This document shows, one piece after another, positions 45,564-57,533 of a stretch of 64,000 nt of DNA. Source of the stretch: Eutrigla gurnardus (taxonomy: Eukaryota > Chordata > Actinopteri > Perciformes > Triglidae); the NCBI GenBank assembly GCA_963514095.1, contig OY741285.1:4821875-4885874 (forward strand). The letters are read 5' to 3'. Position numbers and translations under genes: made by a program. Position 1 is the first letter of the stretch. Every line of letters begins with the position of its first letter. Under the pieces are notes generated by a model. The model worked only from the letters and a program-made list of their open reading frames with translations, did not search any database and had not been told where the DNA came from.

Positions 45564-47720
45564 CTATTTTTTCTTGGAGTTGACGCTCTTGCAGACCCAG
45601 TTCATGCCCTCCTGAGAGCGAATTGAAATAGGAACAAGGTAAGAAGAAGAAAAAGATGAACGCACAAAAAGGAAAGCTCGGGTCGTACGCTCACCTGAAT
45701 CCCCTCCCCGGTGAGGGCGGAGCAGGATTGGATCTGCCACATGCGATCCCGGATGGTGTGCAGATTGAGACCCTCTGCGATCTCGGAGGCCGGGGCGGCC
45801 GTCAGCAGGTCCTGCTTGTTTGCAAAGATCAGCACAGGAACGCCGCTCAACTTCTCTTCATCCAACAACTCAGCCAGCTCCTGTAACAGACACACACATC
45901 TGTTATGATTATATGTAAACACAAACGAAACCAAGAGGAAACAAACAAACAAATCAAACAAACCTTGAATGTAAAATATTTTGGCTTCTGCAGTGAAAGG
46001 ACTTTTTCTCACTTATGTAAAAAAAAAGAAGGAAAAATGCTAAAATGTTGTATTTATTGGTCAGCTATTAGACCCTAAACTATTGGAGTACATGCATTGT
46101 GCTCACTGACACAAAACATACTGTACATACCTGACCCGTCTCCTCAAATCTCTTTCTGTCAGCACTGTCAATGACATAAATCTGAAACGAAATGGACGTT
46201 TTCATCATCAGCATGTGCAGCAGTGCATGAATGACAAACAGTGACTTTGCCAAAAGATAAACACTACTTAGTGCATCCTCTCACCAGCACATCTGTGTTT
46301 TCAAAGTAGTTTCTCCAGTACGGCCTGATCTTCCTCTGGCCCCCGATGTCCCAAACATTCAGCTTAAACCCCTGAGACTGCACACTCTTAATGTTGAATC
46401 CCTGGAGTCAACACAAAACACAAGGCGGTGGTTAGACAGGGGACGCAGATGTAAATCCCAGTGCCAATTAGTGTGTCTTGTGTGAGAGCCTTCCCCCTCT
46501 GTACCTGTGTGGGGGTGATATGGCTGATGTCCTCAGATGCCAGTTGTTTGAGCAAGGTGGTCTTCCCACCGTTGTCCAGACCCAGCAGCAGTATTCTAAC
46601 CTCCTGGTCTGGTGTGCTCTTTAGCTTACGCAGGATGGACAGCAATCCCTGCATAAATCAGTGAAAACAGGGCATGTGATAGTTAGTTTGCCAGGGGGGG
46701 GGGAGGACAGGTGGAGCACTTTTACAGCCGGTGTGGTACAAAAAAGGGATTGTCCACCAGAAACTGATTTCCATCCACTGTATCGCCCAGTTTATATATG
46801 TCTACAGCTGCTTTTATCTGGAACCCACAGTCATAACTACACATACAAATAACTTTATGTCCGTGGTAAAAGCAAAGGTATGTCTTTGTGAAACTGTTTT
46901 TACAGTTTATATCAGAATCAGGACATTTACGTGAGAATATAGCATTGTTTCCAGTGTTAATATGTGTTTGTGTGTCTATTATCGTTGAGTATGCCTGTAT
47001 TTGGAAACTAGACTGTTATTAACAGATGGGTTGTGTAAAAACATACAGAATTGACTCTATATCCAACTCTATTGCAATTATTCTTATGACTCTCCATTAT
47101 TTTACCTGCTCTGTGCCCTAGATTATAACCAACCCGGTCCTTTTTACCTGCTGAAATACCTTTTAAAGGGCCAAAACAACTCACAAAAGGCAGTATTTCC
47201 CCTGCTAAATCAGTTTCTGGCGGACGATCACTTTTTGGCACCACACCGGCCACCATTGTAGAAATGCATCCTTCCATCCATCCACCCGCACTCCTCTCTC
47301 CTACGGGCCCGTCCAAGTGCATTTCTAGTCCCCACGGTGGCTTTTGAAGCCGGGCTAGCACTCTTCTAACGGTAACCTTGATAAACAAACATCATCATCC
47401 TCATCTTTTTCTCTCTCTCTAATTTCATTGTGCTTTGTGTGGCTAGTTGTTTCGGCTCCGGGGGGCAGTTAACGGCACGCAAACAGGGGAGCTAAACCTA
47501 GCTAACGTGCTAAAGCTAATCTCCCCTGATAACTAAACGAAGCAACAAGGCAGCTTTTGCAGTTGATTGTCTTGTTTTTCTCGGCAAGTTGAGAAAAGCA
47601 GCCGCCGTCAGATCTCGGATGCATTTTGCACGTGAGCGCTAATGAACGCGAATACGTCAAAACATCGCCGGTTTTTCCAGCCGTTAATAGCTAATTATTG
47701 CGATAAATTAAACTCACCAT
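45564..47720 (-). CDS. arl3: ADP-ribosylation factor-like GTPase ARL3, 6 coding exons
   Basis: Minus-strand exons 47718-47720 (ATG only), 46505-46648, 46285-46401, 46131-46181, 45695-45880 and 45564-45611 join in frame to 182 aa, the usual ARL3 length. Exon 1 codes only Met and is split before Gly2 (ATG then GTGAGT), giving MGLLSILRKLK. The GTPase motifs are complete: P-loop GLDNGGKTT, switch II WDIGGQ, NKQD and SCSA. The C-terminus is NWVCKSVNSKKK. ARL3 acts in cilia, releasing lipidated cargo from UNC119 and PDE6D, with RP2 as its GAP. The P-loop has Gly where I recall Ala in mammalian ARL3 (GLDNAGKTT). The gene is head to head with sfxn2, as in human. It could be either teleost arl3 paralogue. 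Confidence 0.95.
46727..47250. mobile_element. Inverted-repeat (foldback/MITE-like) element in arl3 intron 1
   Basis: The 44-bp left arm (46727-46770, starting GCCGGTGTGG) is matched inverted by 47207-47250 with 39/44 identity. The interior (~436 bp) has no coding potential. No clear target-site duplication is visible. Confidence 0.65.
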
Positions 47721-48307
47721 CTTGTTGCCTTCTCTCCTAGAGACGCCGCCGAGGGTTACTAAGGGGAGTGACGTCAGACGCACAGTTACGCACACGCAGA
47801 CGACGAGACGACTCGGGCACGAGCCCAAAACATGGAGGATGAGTTGAGTTAGCTAACCTGCTAACTGCTAAACGTCAAAAAGAATTCAGGCCAATGATAG
47901 CTCCACGCGTTTAACTTTATGAACTGACCTTCCCGACAGACGTTTATTTAAGTTACTGAACGTGTATGTTTGTCGCTTGTGACGTAAGGCAGAGGAGAAA
48001 ACCCATTTGTTAAAGAGCTAATCAGCTAGCTAATTAGCATAGCTAGCTAATTAGCATAAGTATCCGTAACCCAACATCGTGACCGTGCACTTTATGGATT
48101 TTCACTTTAATCGGTAAAAAAAAGATAAATAATATATATTTTCATACTAAAGCGTCAGGTTTTGGTGTAACGTAGGGAGCTGCCCCTGCCCGTGATTGGA
48201 GGACGGCGTGCCACGTGCACACATGACAACCGCTACAGCACACGAGCGTGATATCTGACTACCTGACAGGTCGCTCTGTGGGGCGGTTGAGGAGAAATCT
48301 CACTAAG
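47721..48307. promoter_or_regulatory. Bidirectional arl3/sfxn2 promoter region
   Basis: The arl3 first exon (GGAGAGAAGGCAACAAG before ATG, minus strand) and a probable sfxn2 non-coding first exon (ending CACTAAG before GTATGT at 48308) point away from each other across roughly 500 bases. A GC-rich segment with CACGTG (48212) and CpGs lies between. Human ARL3 and SFXN2 are also divergently arranged. Confidence 0.55.
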
Positions 48308-49242
48308 GTATGTGCAAACGTTGTTCCAGTGTGTCTGTAAAAGGATTGTTTCGACTCGTGTTTGGAGTTTTTGGGTTTGTTTCCTGTCTCCAGAAGTCAG
48401 CCGGTAACTTGGGGGACGAGTTGCATCACTCCGAGCTCCCGACTGACACGTTTTAAAACTCTTCCCAGAGCAGTTTGGGTCGCGAGACTGAACACGACGT
48501 CAGACCACATCTTTCTCAGTGCGATTCAACGCACTTGTGCACGTACGAGCTTGACTCCGATCGTTTGTGTTAACCGATTATGCTGATTATTAGTATCCAG
48601 ATGTAATCAGATGTTGGTTGTCCTCCGGCCTGCAGATCCAGTTTCTCAAGACTCTGTGAGCTTAACCAAACCGTCGTCGAGCTCTTAACTTCCCGTGCAT
48701 GTTAGTGCTGCGGCTCACTATTATACTATCCATTAGTCATACACCGTTTTCTTACAGCTCACCTGTCTTCAGTTTGCTTCCAGCCGACAATCCAGAAGAT
48801 ATTCTGTTAAATCGGCTGTTAAATGTGTGGAAGAAAATCAAAATTTTCTGCTTGCAAAATGTCTTCTTACAATTAATTGATTATTAAGATAGTGGCAGAT
48901 TAATTTCTATCTTTTCATGTATCATTTTGCAGCCTAAAGTCGAGCTGAAGTGAATATTTCCAGATCATATTGTGTGCACCTATTTAATATAAGATATATG
49001 CTGAAAAAAACTCCCCAAACAATCAATTTATTCATATTTTTATATTTAAATTCAACTTTTCTTCCTGGAAAACCAAATATGAGGCTAGTACCAACTAATT
49101 TCAACCAATAACATGATATATAATCTTGCATGTTTCAGCTCGTCTTTAAGTTGCAACCAACACCTGCAAACCGTCAGATATACAGTAAAAATAAAAGGTT
49201 TGTTGATTGAATGCATATTGTAGTGCTGAAAGGGTTATTGGA

Positions 49243-49243
<1 letters not shown>

Positions 49244-49338
<95 letters not shown>
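49244..49338. repeat. (TA)n microsatellite
   Basis: About 90 bases of AT alternation in the 5' intron of sfxn2. Confidence 0.95.
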
Positions 49339-49339
<1 letters not shown>

Positions 49340-49869
49340 TTATTGATAAGTCCTGCTATGTAGGGCCAAGTTGAAAGTTCAGCGTTCCCTGCAAGGTTCT
49401 GCCGGCCTTATCTTACTTTCCAAACAAGCAGCTGCAGAAACAATCCAGTTCCAGCCGGACGCAGCTTCAAAGAAGAACACTGATATATCTCCTCGTTTGC
49501 CCTTTTAAGAGATTAAACCACACAAGCCAGGTTTGTGTTTTGGGTTTTTTTCACCGTATACCTACAGTAAATAATTGCTAATGTAACGGTGAAGATGCAC
49601 AGTGGGGCGTTTGGATAGTTTGAGCTGAAGTCAGCAGGTTCTGGATCCTCCGGTTTGTCCAATGGGAAGCAGAATGCTGCAGCTGCAGAAACCCCAAAAT
49701 GACAACCTGTGGAACCATTTACCAGGAGGTGGTCAATGATTTCTAGTGGAAGTTTGGCCCTTGAGAATTTTTTTTCGGGGAGGGAACCCGAGGGCACATA
49801 TTGGCAACAGCTCGGGAGGAGGCTCGAGCTGACCGGCCTCGCCACGGGTTCAATACCGACGTGGGTACT

Positions 49870-50150
49870 TTAGAGCTGCAACTCCGATTTTCATTATTGT
49901 CTGATCTAGTCCGTGATGTTGGGAAAGCTTGAGCGTGTTCTAGTCCTGCTCAACATTTGTTGTGATATGAAGCTATAAATCTAATTTATTTGAATTGAAA
50001 TCTACTCATTATTTTATAGATTAATTATTAAGTCTATAAAATGTCAAAATATCTGGAAAAAAGACCTGAAATTAACTAGAACCCAAGTCTTAAAATACTT
50101 GTTTTGACAAACTAAAACCTAAATATATTTCATTGTCAGACATGGGAATG
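49870..50150. repeat. Degraded hAT-like MITE upstream of sfxn2 coding exon
   Basis: It begins GAGCTGCAACTCCGATTTTC, resembling the terminal GAGCTGCAACAATTAG at 1999, and contains a TTGTTTTGACAAACTAAAACC-like interior. Confidence 0.4.
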
Positions 50151-50536
50151 TGAGTTCAAAGGTAAACAGCCTGGCCCCGTCTGACCCATCCAGTTAAAAC
50201 TCTGTTAATGTTACATAAACACAAACGAGGTCCGTCTGGTTTCACGACAAACATGGAACCAGGTTGTGTGAATGCAAATGTGTCGTTCATTCATTCATTA
50301 ACTGTGAATGATTGCATGTTTTCCTGAAGCTACAGCTGCGTCCGTCTACTGCCTTTATTTTCATCAGCACATTTGGCTAATTATATTCTCTCTTTCTGCA
50401 GGTTTCTACTGCAGGCGCTGACGTACCTCCTGCAGAGTAAACAGACGTGGCCTCAGTCTTCAACTTTATTCTCTTTTTTTTTTAATGCATTAAGTTGGGA
50501 CTGCTTTTTTGTTGTTGTTTTTTTTAAACAACCACG

Positions 50537-52099
50537 ATGGCTTTGAGCTCGTTCGACATCGATGCGCCGCGATGGGACCAGTCTACGTTTACGGGCCGAC
50601 TGAAACACTTCTTCAACATAACGGACTGGCGAACGGCGCTCTTGCCCGACGCACGTTTGGATGAGGCCAAAGTTTTAGTAGAAAGCTGCAGGTAAGAAGA
50701 TGAACGCAGAGACTGTAATATGTTGATTGTACGATGAAGCACAGGATCTAAAACATCATATATATGTTGAGCTGTTGCAATACTTTTAGACATTAAAGTC
50801 AATACTTTCATTCATGCATTCGCTGACTTAATTTAGTCAGGTAGTGCTTTTTTGTTGATTGGTGCAGAGTAGAAATACTGCCTGACTTCCTATACAGATT
50901 CCTAAGATTAAATACGTCTAAATCAAGTGAAATATATTGTAAAGAACTATGGATATCTATTGATATTTGGCACATACAGTCAGTTTCAACATTCAAAGTG
51001 CAAGAATCCCTCTGTTGAAAATGTTTTGCTATGTTCACTATGTGTGTCTGTTCAGGGCGGGGTCCGTCCCTCCCGGCACCACGGAGGAGCAGCTCCACTA
51101 CGCCAAGAAGCTGTACGACTCGGCCTTCCACCCGGACACCGGAGACCGCATGAACCTCATCGGCCGCATGTCCTTCCAGGTCCCCGGAGGCATGGCCATC
51201 ACCGGCTTCATGCTGCAGTTCTACAGGTACCTAAAGAGCAAACAGGACGGACTGCATTTGTTTTTGTTTTTTCTAACAGCAGGAAAGCTTTCATAACCGT
51301 CTGTTTTCTAGGACAGTTCCGGCTGTGGTGTTCTGGCAGTGGGTGAATCAGTCCTTCAACGCTCTGGTCAACTACACCAACCGTAACGCTGCCTCCCCCA
51401 TCACTCCCAAGTAAGAACTTCCTGTGAGCTTTCAGTTCACATGTCTGCGTTGTCCTTCCGACCACGTCGCTTAAATCTGGCGGCAACTCAACGGTCAATG
51501 TCACACGTTTGAATAAGTTCTTGATGTAAAAGAACCGCAATCGTAGTTAAAAGTTACATTTCCACAACTTTTCAAACATGTCTGAATTGAAATATGTCAC
51601 ATTAACTTAAAGGCAACAGAACTATATACATGTGTCACTTATTTATCATCTTTTCTACACAAAATAAATCAGTTTAATAAACCACATTTTTGTCTTGTAA
51701 ACATCTTTTTTCCCCTCATGGTGGGAAGAGGAAATTTGAAAACCTTCATACAACCACAAAAACAATCACACAATAACTCTGTATTTCATTCAAGTCAACA
51801 GCAGGTATGTAATTATTCACTTAGATATATATAAAGAATACCCAAAGCCTTGTGGTTTCAATACCTTTGCACTGCAGTGAAATTGACTACATTTATAAAA
51901 ACCATCACTAGTGCATCCTGTGAGAGAATGAAAACACTCTTTATTTATGTAACAGACACTGTCTGGATGTCTGGATGACAAAAATACAATGAAAAATTTA
52001 ATTTGCTGTCCCTCTCAGGCAGATTGGAGTCGCCTACGCCACAGCGACCAGCACGGCGTTGGCAACGGCGGTCGGACTCAACCTCTACACGAAGGTACG

Positions 52100-52145
<46 letters not shown>

Positions 52146-54661
52146 TTATTCAACTGTTTATTTTTATGCAAAAGCTTGACTTTGTTTTAATGAGTTCTTC
52201 CTTTGGTTTAATTTGTCACCAAACCCAGTTTGGATAACCTGAAACAATGAATCTGAATGAATGAATTAAAAAAAAAAAGACATTATTTTGACCAGATTAA
52301 TTGTGAATATTCACCATAAGAGTTACTTTAATATCAGCCTTGGGAAATGCACTGTAACAATATGCAAATAATTAAACTGAGAGATCCCTCATTATGCAAA
52401 GTGATCCAGTTTGTTGCCTCTGAGGACTCTCACCACATGCCCATGCAGATAAACACAATCAAAGATTGATTTAGGACTTCTTACCTGTTATATTATAAGT
52501 GTACGGTTGTGAGGACTCTCCTCTACATCTGCACATAGCTAGCCTTTTGGAAATTGTCATCAAGCATTCCCCAAACGGCCTTCGTCTTGCAGAACACCTC
52601 TGCTTTGACGCCACCTCCTGGCAACTTCCAACAGCTTAGGAAACCTCCGGAGATCTCCTAAATCCTAAAGGACATGGGAGAGATTTTTTTAGACGTTTGG
52701 AAAGTTGATAAAGAGAATTTTTAGCCTGTTAGGTTTGATTTTTCTGCTCTTGAGACACTTGATAAATACTGTATGGGCCCAGAGCACTCGAGCATCAGAT
52801 GAGGGTGAAATACCTCATTTCAGCTCATTTACCCCTCTGATTCATATGTATGTTGAATACACATTTTAGTGTATTAAGTCAAATAAAGCTGACGACCATA
52901 TTAATACGTAACACCTGATTGTCTTCCTCCTCCAGAAAGCGCCTCCTCTCGTGGCTCGCTGGGTCCCCTTCGCAGCAGTGGCAGCAGCCAACTGTGTTAA
53001 CATTCCTATGATGAGGCAACAGTAAGTCCTGCTGCGTCAACCCCTTTAAAAAAATATATATATTTAAAATGCATGATGAATTCTGTTAGATTTGAATGTG
53101 CTGCAGGCAAAGTGCTTTTCTTGGATCAGATATTCTGGGGAAACTCGGATCGCTTTTTCTGTCAGACCCTGAAAGATCTTCTTACTTCAAGAGTCCAGAT
53201 CTGTTTTTGGAGCTGCGGTTGTGTTTGTAGAAGCTGCATTTTAATATGGAAGTGTGGATATTCATGGTTCCCAGAGGTGGGATCCTAATGTCTCAGTTAA
53301 TTTGTCTCCGTATCGTTCCCCTCACTGTGGAAACGATGCTCGCTGTCTGAAGGCACCGTTTAGTCTTGTTTAAATGTAGTCTTTTCTGTTGAACACTCTT
53401 TTAGATTTGTTCTGAGATGTGTTGCTGCGTGCTGCAGGGTCGGAGTTGAGAAAACCCTGTTTCACCTTCATTTCTTCTCTTGTTTTGTTTTCAGGGAAAT
53501 TCTGAATGGCATCACAGTCACGGATGAAAACGGCAACAAACTGGGCCACTCTAAGGTCGGCGGTCTGGACACACTTTAGGAGTTTTTTAAAGGATTAATG
53601 CCATTTAAAAAAACACAATAGTTGTCCTTTACTGTCTTTGAATCTGTGTTTTATCTCCTCCCGCAGAAAGCGGCAGCAAAAGGAATCACTCAGGTGGTCG
53701 TCTCTCGGATCACCATGGCTGCACCGGGAATGAGTACGCTTCATCTTTCACATTATATTGACTTCTTCCATTCATCTTCTCCTCTTAACCGTCTTCTTCT
53801 CTCCCGTCCAGTCATCCTCCCCATCATCATGCAGAGGATGGAGAAATACAAGTTCATGCAGGTGAGACCTTCGTTTCAAACCTTCGTCACTGTCCTCCGG
53901 ATGAAGCGTGCGTCCATCATCAAAACCCCTGTCTTTCCGTCTTTCCACAGAGAATCACGTTTCTCCACGGGCCGCTCCAAGTGATGATGGTGGGAGCGTT
54001 GTAAGTAGAGAAGGTCGCGGCTGTTCCAGTGTGATCGGGAATCTCTCTATTGTGGTTAACTTTTTGTTTTTCTGTTGTTTTTTAAAGCTTGGTCTTCATG
54101 GTGCCGGCTGCCTGCTCCCTGTTCCCTCAGAGATGGTAACACACTTATCTCTGTATTTTACTTCCTGACAGATGAAGCTTAAATACTATAAATATGCTAC
54201 TCCATCGATGTTTAATACTGTAACACTGCAAGACTCAGGATGGACAGTAAAATCATCAAAATTGATGCAACAGAGTCTGAGATGTCGTCTGACATATCCT
54301 TGCTTCTTAAAACCCTGGTGCCTACATTACCCACAATGCAACTGTAAAAAATATGATCTGACTAAATTACATGTGTCAAAAATAAGCTTAGCAAGGATTT
54401 GGTTTTCAAAAATCCAAATAAAGAACATATTTATGAAGGGTTTTAGAAAATGTACCTGCTGTAAATACTAATGAATAATAATGTTGCAAATAATTAATTA
54501 CTTACTTTTGTAGTAGATTTGGTTACTTTACTAAAATCTGCCTCTCTCTCCGTCTTTCCAGCTCTATGTCGGTGTCGAAGCTGGAGCCCGAGCTGAGGGC
54601 CTCCATCGCGTCTCAATACGGAGACGCCGTACAACGAGTTTACTTCAACAAAGGCCTCTGA
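50537..54661 (+). CDS. sfxn2: Sideroflexin-2 (SFXN2), 11 coding exons
   Basis: Exons 50537-50691, 51056-51226, 51312-51410, 52019-52094, 52936-53021, 53495-53555, 53667-53733, 53812-53861, 53951-54000, 54088-54135 and 54562-54661 join in frame to 320 aa, the length expected of sideroflexins. Evidence includes the N-terminal FDIDAPRWDQSTFTGR segment, the signature HPDTGDRMN (exon 2), the ASPITP motif, several hydrophobic helices and the C-terminal VYFNKGL. Sideroflexins are multi-pass mitochondrial inner-membrane proteins; SFXN1/3 transport serine, and SFXN2 is linked to mitochondrial iron and haem metabolism. All introns are GT-AG. The ATG sits in an exon with an upstream acceptor at about 50400, so a non-coding first exon near 48300 is likely. 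Poly(A) signal AATAAA is at 55310-55315. Confidence 0.95.
52100..52142. repeat. (CA)n microsatellite in sfxn2 intron
   Basis: It starts six bases after a splice donor (GTACGA at 52095). Confidence 0.9.
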
Positions 54662-55330
54662 GGCTCCGAGGGCCGGTTAAGCATGATCTACATACGCCTT
54701 TATGTAACGAGGCTTCAAACTCTAATAATAGGTCACGATGAAATGCGTGTCTCCAAATCGGTGCTTATTTGTGTGATGGTTTTAATCAATCGTGTCACTT
54801 TATTTTATGTTTCTTTGGTTCAGATGATTTTCTTGCATTAAACGGATACAAGGGGAACTGTGTGTACTCCTGTCGAGAAACCAAATGATCTCCTCTCAGG
54901 AATGGCACATTACTTTGGTAGATTACAACTCAGTTTTTCCTTCTGGACTAATTTTCTTATGTCTCAATGCTTTTTTTGTCTTCTTTTTTTTTTTTGAACT
55001 GCGTCGTTCACCTCTTCCTTCCAAACTGTGCCTTTGACAAAGCGGCAGGATTTTATTTTCTTGAAACCAGCTTTACTGTGAAACGAGAAAAATACTTCTT
55101 CATATGGGTTAAAACTGAAACGTCATTCATTGTGGGGTGGAGGGTTTTTTTTTGTTGGGTTTTATTTGTGATAAAAGTGGAGCACACTGCCCTCTTCTGT
55201 CCGAATAGAGGGAGATGGGAGACTAGTTCGCATGATTTATCTGAAAGGTTTACCAGTCGGTTCATGTTTCTGTGTGTAAACTCGTTTCATGATCTTCAGT
55301 ACGAACTCGAATAAAACCACACAAATATTT
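54662..55330 (+). terminator. sfxn2: sfxn2 3' UTR and poly(A) signal
   Basis: AATAAA at 55310-55315 is about 650 bases past the stop. No other coding signal is seen. Confidence 0.55.
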
Positions 55331-55448
55331 GAAATGTAGAACCATGTAGTGTTGGGTTTTTTATGCATCTTTATGGGGTAAAATGTACTTAAATATATTC
55401 ACAAAAACACAACACATGGGTGAAGAGGTCAGGTCTTTAATGAACTAA

Positions 55449-55600
55449 CAGGGTGGAAGAAATACTTTGATCCTAGTTAAAATACAAATACCATTTCAAG
55501 TAAAATGTACTCACTTAAAATTTTAAGTAGAAATAATTAGCTAAATGTATGTAAAAGTATTGCTTCTGCAGAAAAGTGTCCTCTGTGGCTGATGTGCTAC
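55449..55600. repeat. Dispersed fish repeat, second copy
   Basis: GGGTGGAAGAAATACTTTGATCC followed by TAAAA/GTA-rich sequence resembles the start of the repeat at 1750. Confidence 0.5.
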
Positions 55601-55933
55601 CACTACTTCACTAGTTCATAATAGTTATTTATCTAATCTGTAGTTCTATCATGAAGTATTAGATGATTTTACCTCTCTGGGCCTCACATTCATTTAAAAG
55701 GAATCTGAATACAAAAGCAAATATTTAAATGTTGAATTATGTCTTTTATTGCTTTACGTTTATTATGTTTTAACTAATGAGTATTTTTTAATTGCTCATA
55801 CATGCTTAAATATGGGGTTAAACAAACATTCGTAAATATATAAAACGTGTTTAGATGTAGTTCATCTGAAGCAACAGCGCCCTCTGCCGGTTGAGCCGGT
55901 CGCACCAGGGGGGAGGAGCCGTGCTGGCTGCTT

Positions 55934-55940
55934 TATAAAA
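55934..55940 (+). promoter_or_regulatory. timp2: TATA box of timp2
   Basis: TATAAAA lies about 280 bases before the start codon, in a GC-rich context with a plausible transcription start near 55965. Confidence 0.6.
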
Positions 55941-56212
55941 CCGCCTTCATCCTGGAAACGAAAACACTCCCTAAAGACAGACAGCTGCCGTCACCAGCCA
56001 GGACGCCTCCGGGAGCCGCCGAGCACGCAGCGAAACCTCACCGTCAACACCGGAGCGAGCCCACGGTTGTTTACCCGGTAAAAGAAAGAACGGGCGGAAA
56101 CAGCTGCCTGCCGCTGGATCTACACTGCGACGCATCTGCGTAGCACACGGCAACGAGGAGTGCTGAATAAAACGTCGCATCGGTGCTCGTGATTTAAAAA
56201 AAAAAAAAAAAA

Positions 56213-57241
56213 ATGCCGTTTTCCGTTAACGGCGTCCTTTGCACGCTCGCGCTGCTGGTCCTGTGGCGGGCGGAGGAGCTCGCGGAGGCGTGCAGCTGCG
56301 CTCCGGTACATCCGCAACAGGCGTTCTGCAACGCCGATGTAGGTGAGTACAGCACCGGGGGGCTGCTGCTGCTGCTGCTGTTGTTGTTGTTGTTGTTTAC
56401 CTAGACCATGATGCACCAGGCTCCTGCGCAGTTACCGGGGGGGGGGGGCACAGCGGCGGGTGTTGCATCTGGCGCGCGCTGCGTGTGCTAAGAAGCTGCT
56501 GGAAGGGGGGGGGGGAGGTGGTGGAGGGTCCTCGAGGCCATGGCCCGACAGCCAGATTGCTCACTTTGCACACGCGCGCAGATCGCGCCGTCATATTTTG
56601 TCACGTCATTTTGAGACAGCTTTTTTTTTTTTTTTTTTTTTAAATAATAATAATCAAAGTAACCATAAAAAAAAAAAAAAATGTTTTAGGTGTCATGGAG
56701 GCACACCCACAAACACGCCCTCATTTGGAAGTAAATAAAAAATGAGTGTAAACATCACTGTAAAACATGCACCTGTTAATATAATATGTTAATATAATAT
56801 TTAAATATGAATAATAACCCCCCCAAAAATATGAGAGGGCTGTATTGGTGTGTGTGTGAGAGCACCACGTTTGTGCACGTGCAGTGTAATGCACGGGAGA
56901 GAGGGGAGTCCGGGACCAGGAGGCGAGTCCGGGACCAGGAGGGGAGTCCAGGACCAGGAGGCGAGTCCGGGACCGTCGCCTGGCTTTCCGCAGGGCAACG
57001 TGGCACAAAGAGAAGGAAAAGAGCAGAGAGGAGGACAAGGGATGGAGAATGTGAAGAGGGTTTTTTAGGGGGGGGAGGGGGGGGGGGGGGGGGGGGGGTC
57101 TAAACCACATAATATGTCACACCGCCACATTTTTTTTTTTAAATTTCCATCCCTGCCCTGTTTCTTCCTGTGAGGGGTGGTGCTGGGAGGAATTACAGGA
57201 ATGCTGCTGGGGTTTTCCCAACTTTTGCTCCGGTGTAACGC

Positions 57242-57301
<60 letters not shown>

Positions 57302-57447
57302 TACACATGACATCTGGCTGTCAGTTCAGGGTGTGTTTTTAGAGGGGAAAAAAGCAATAAAAGTCCCAGTTAAAATATGTATGGTATTCTCCAGAATGAG
57401 AAACTCCAAGACCACATTTCTCTGGCTCCGTCTCCTCTTGAAGCCTT

Positions 57448-57533
<86 letters not shown>

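Noticed and set aside
56343..56404. Poly-Leu extension after TIMP2 exon 1
   Set aside because: Read-through of the GTGAGT donor into a (CTG)n/(TTG)n intronic tract; the real exon ends at 56342.
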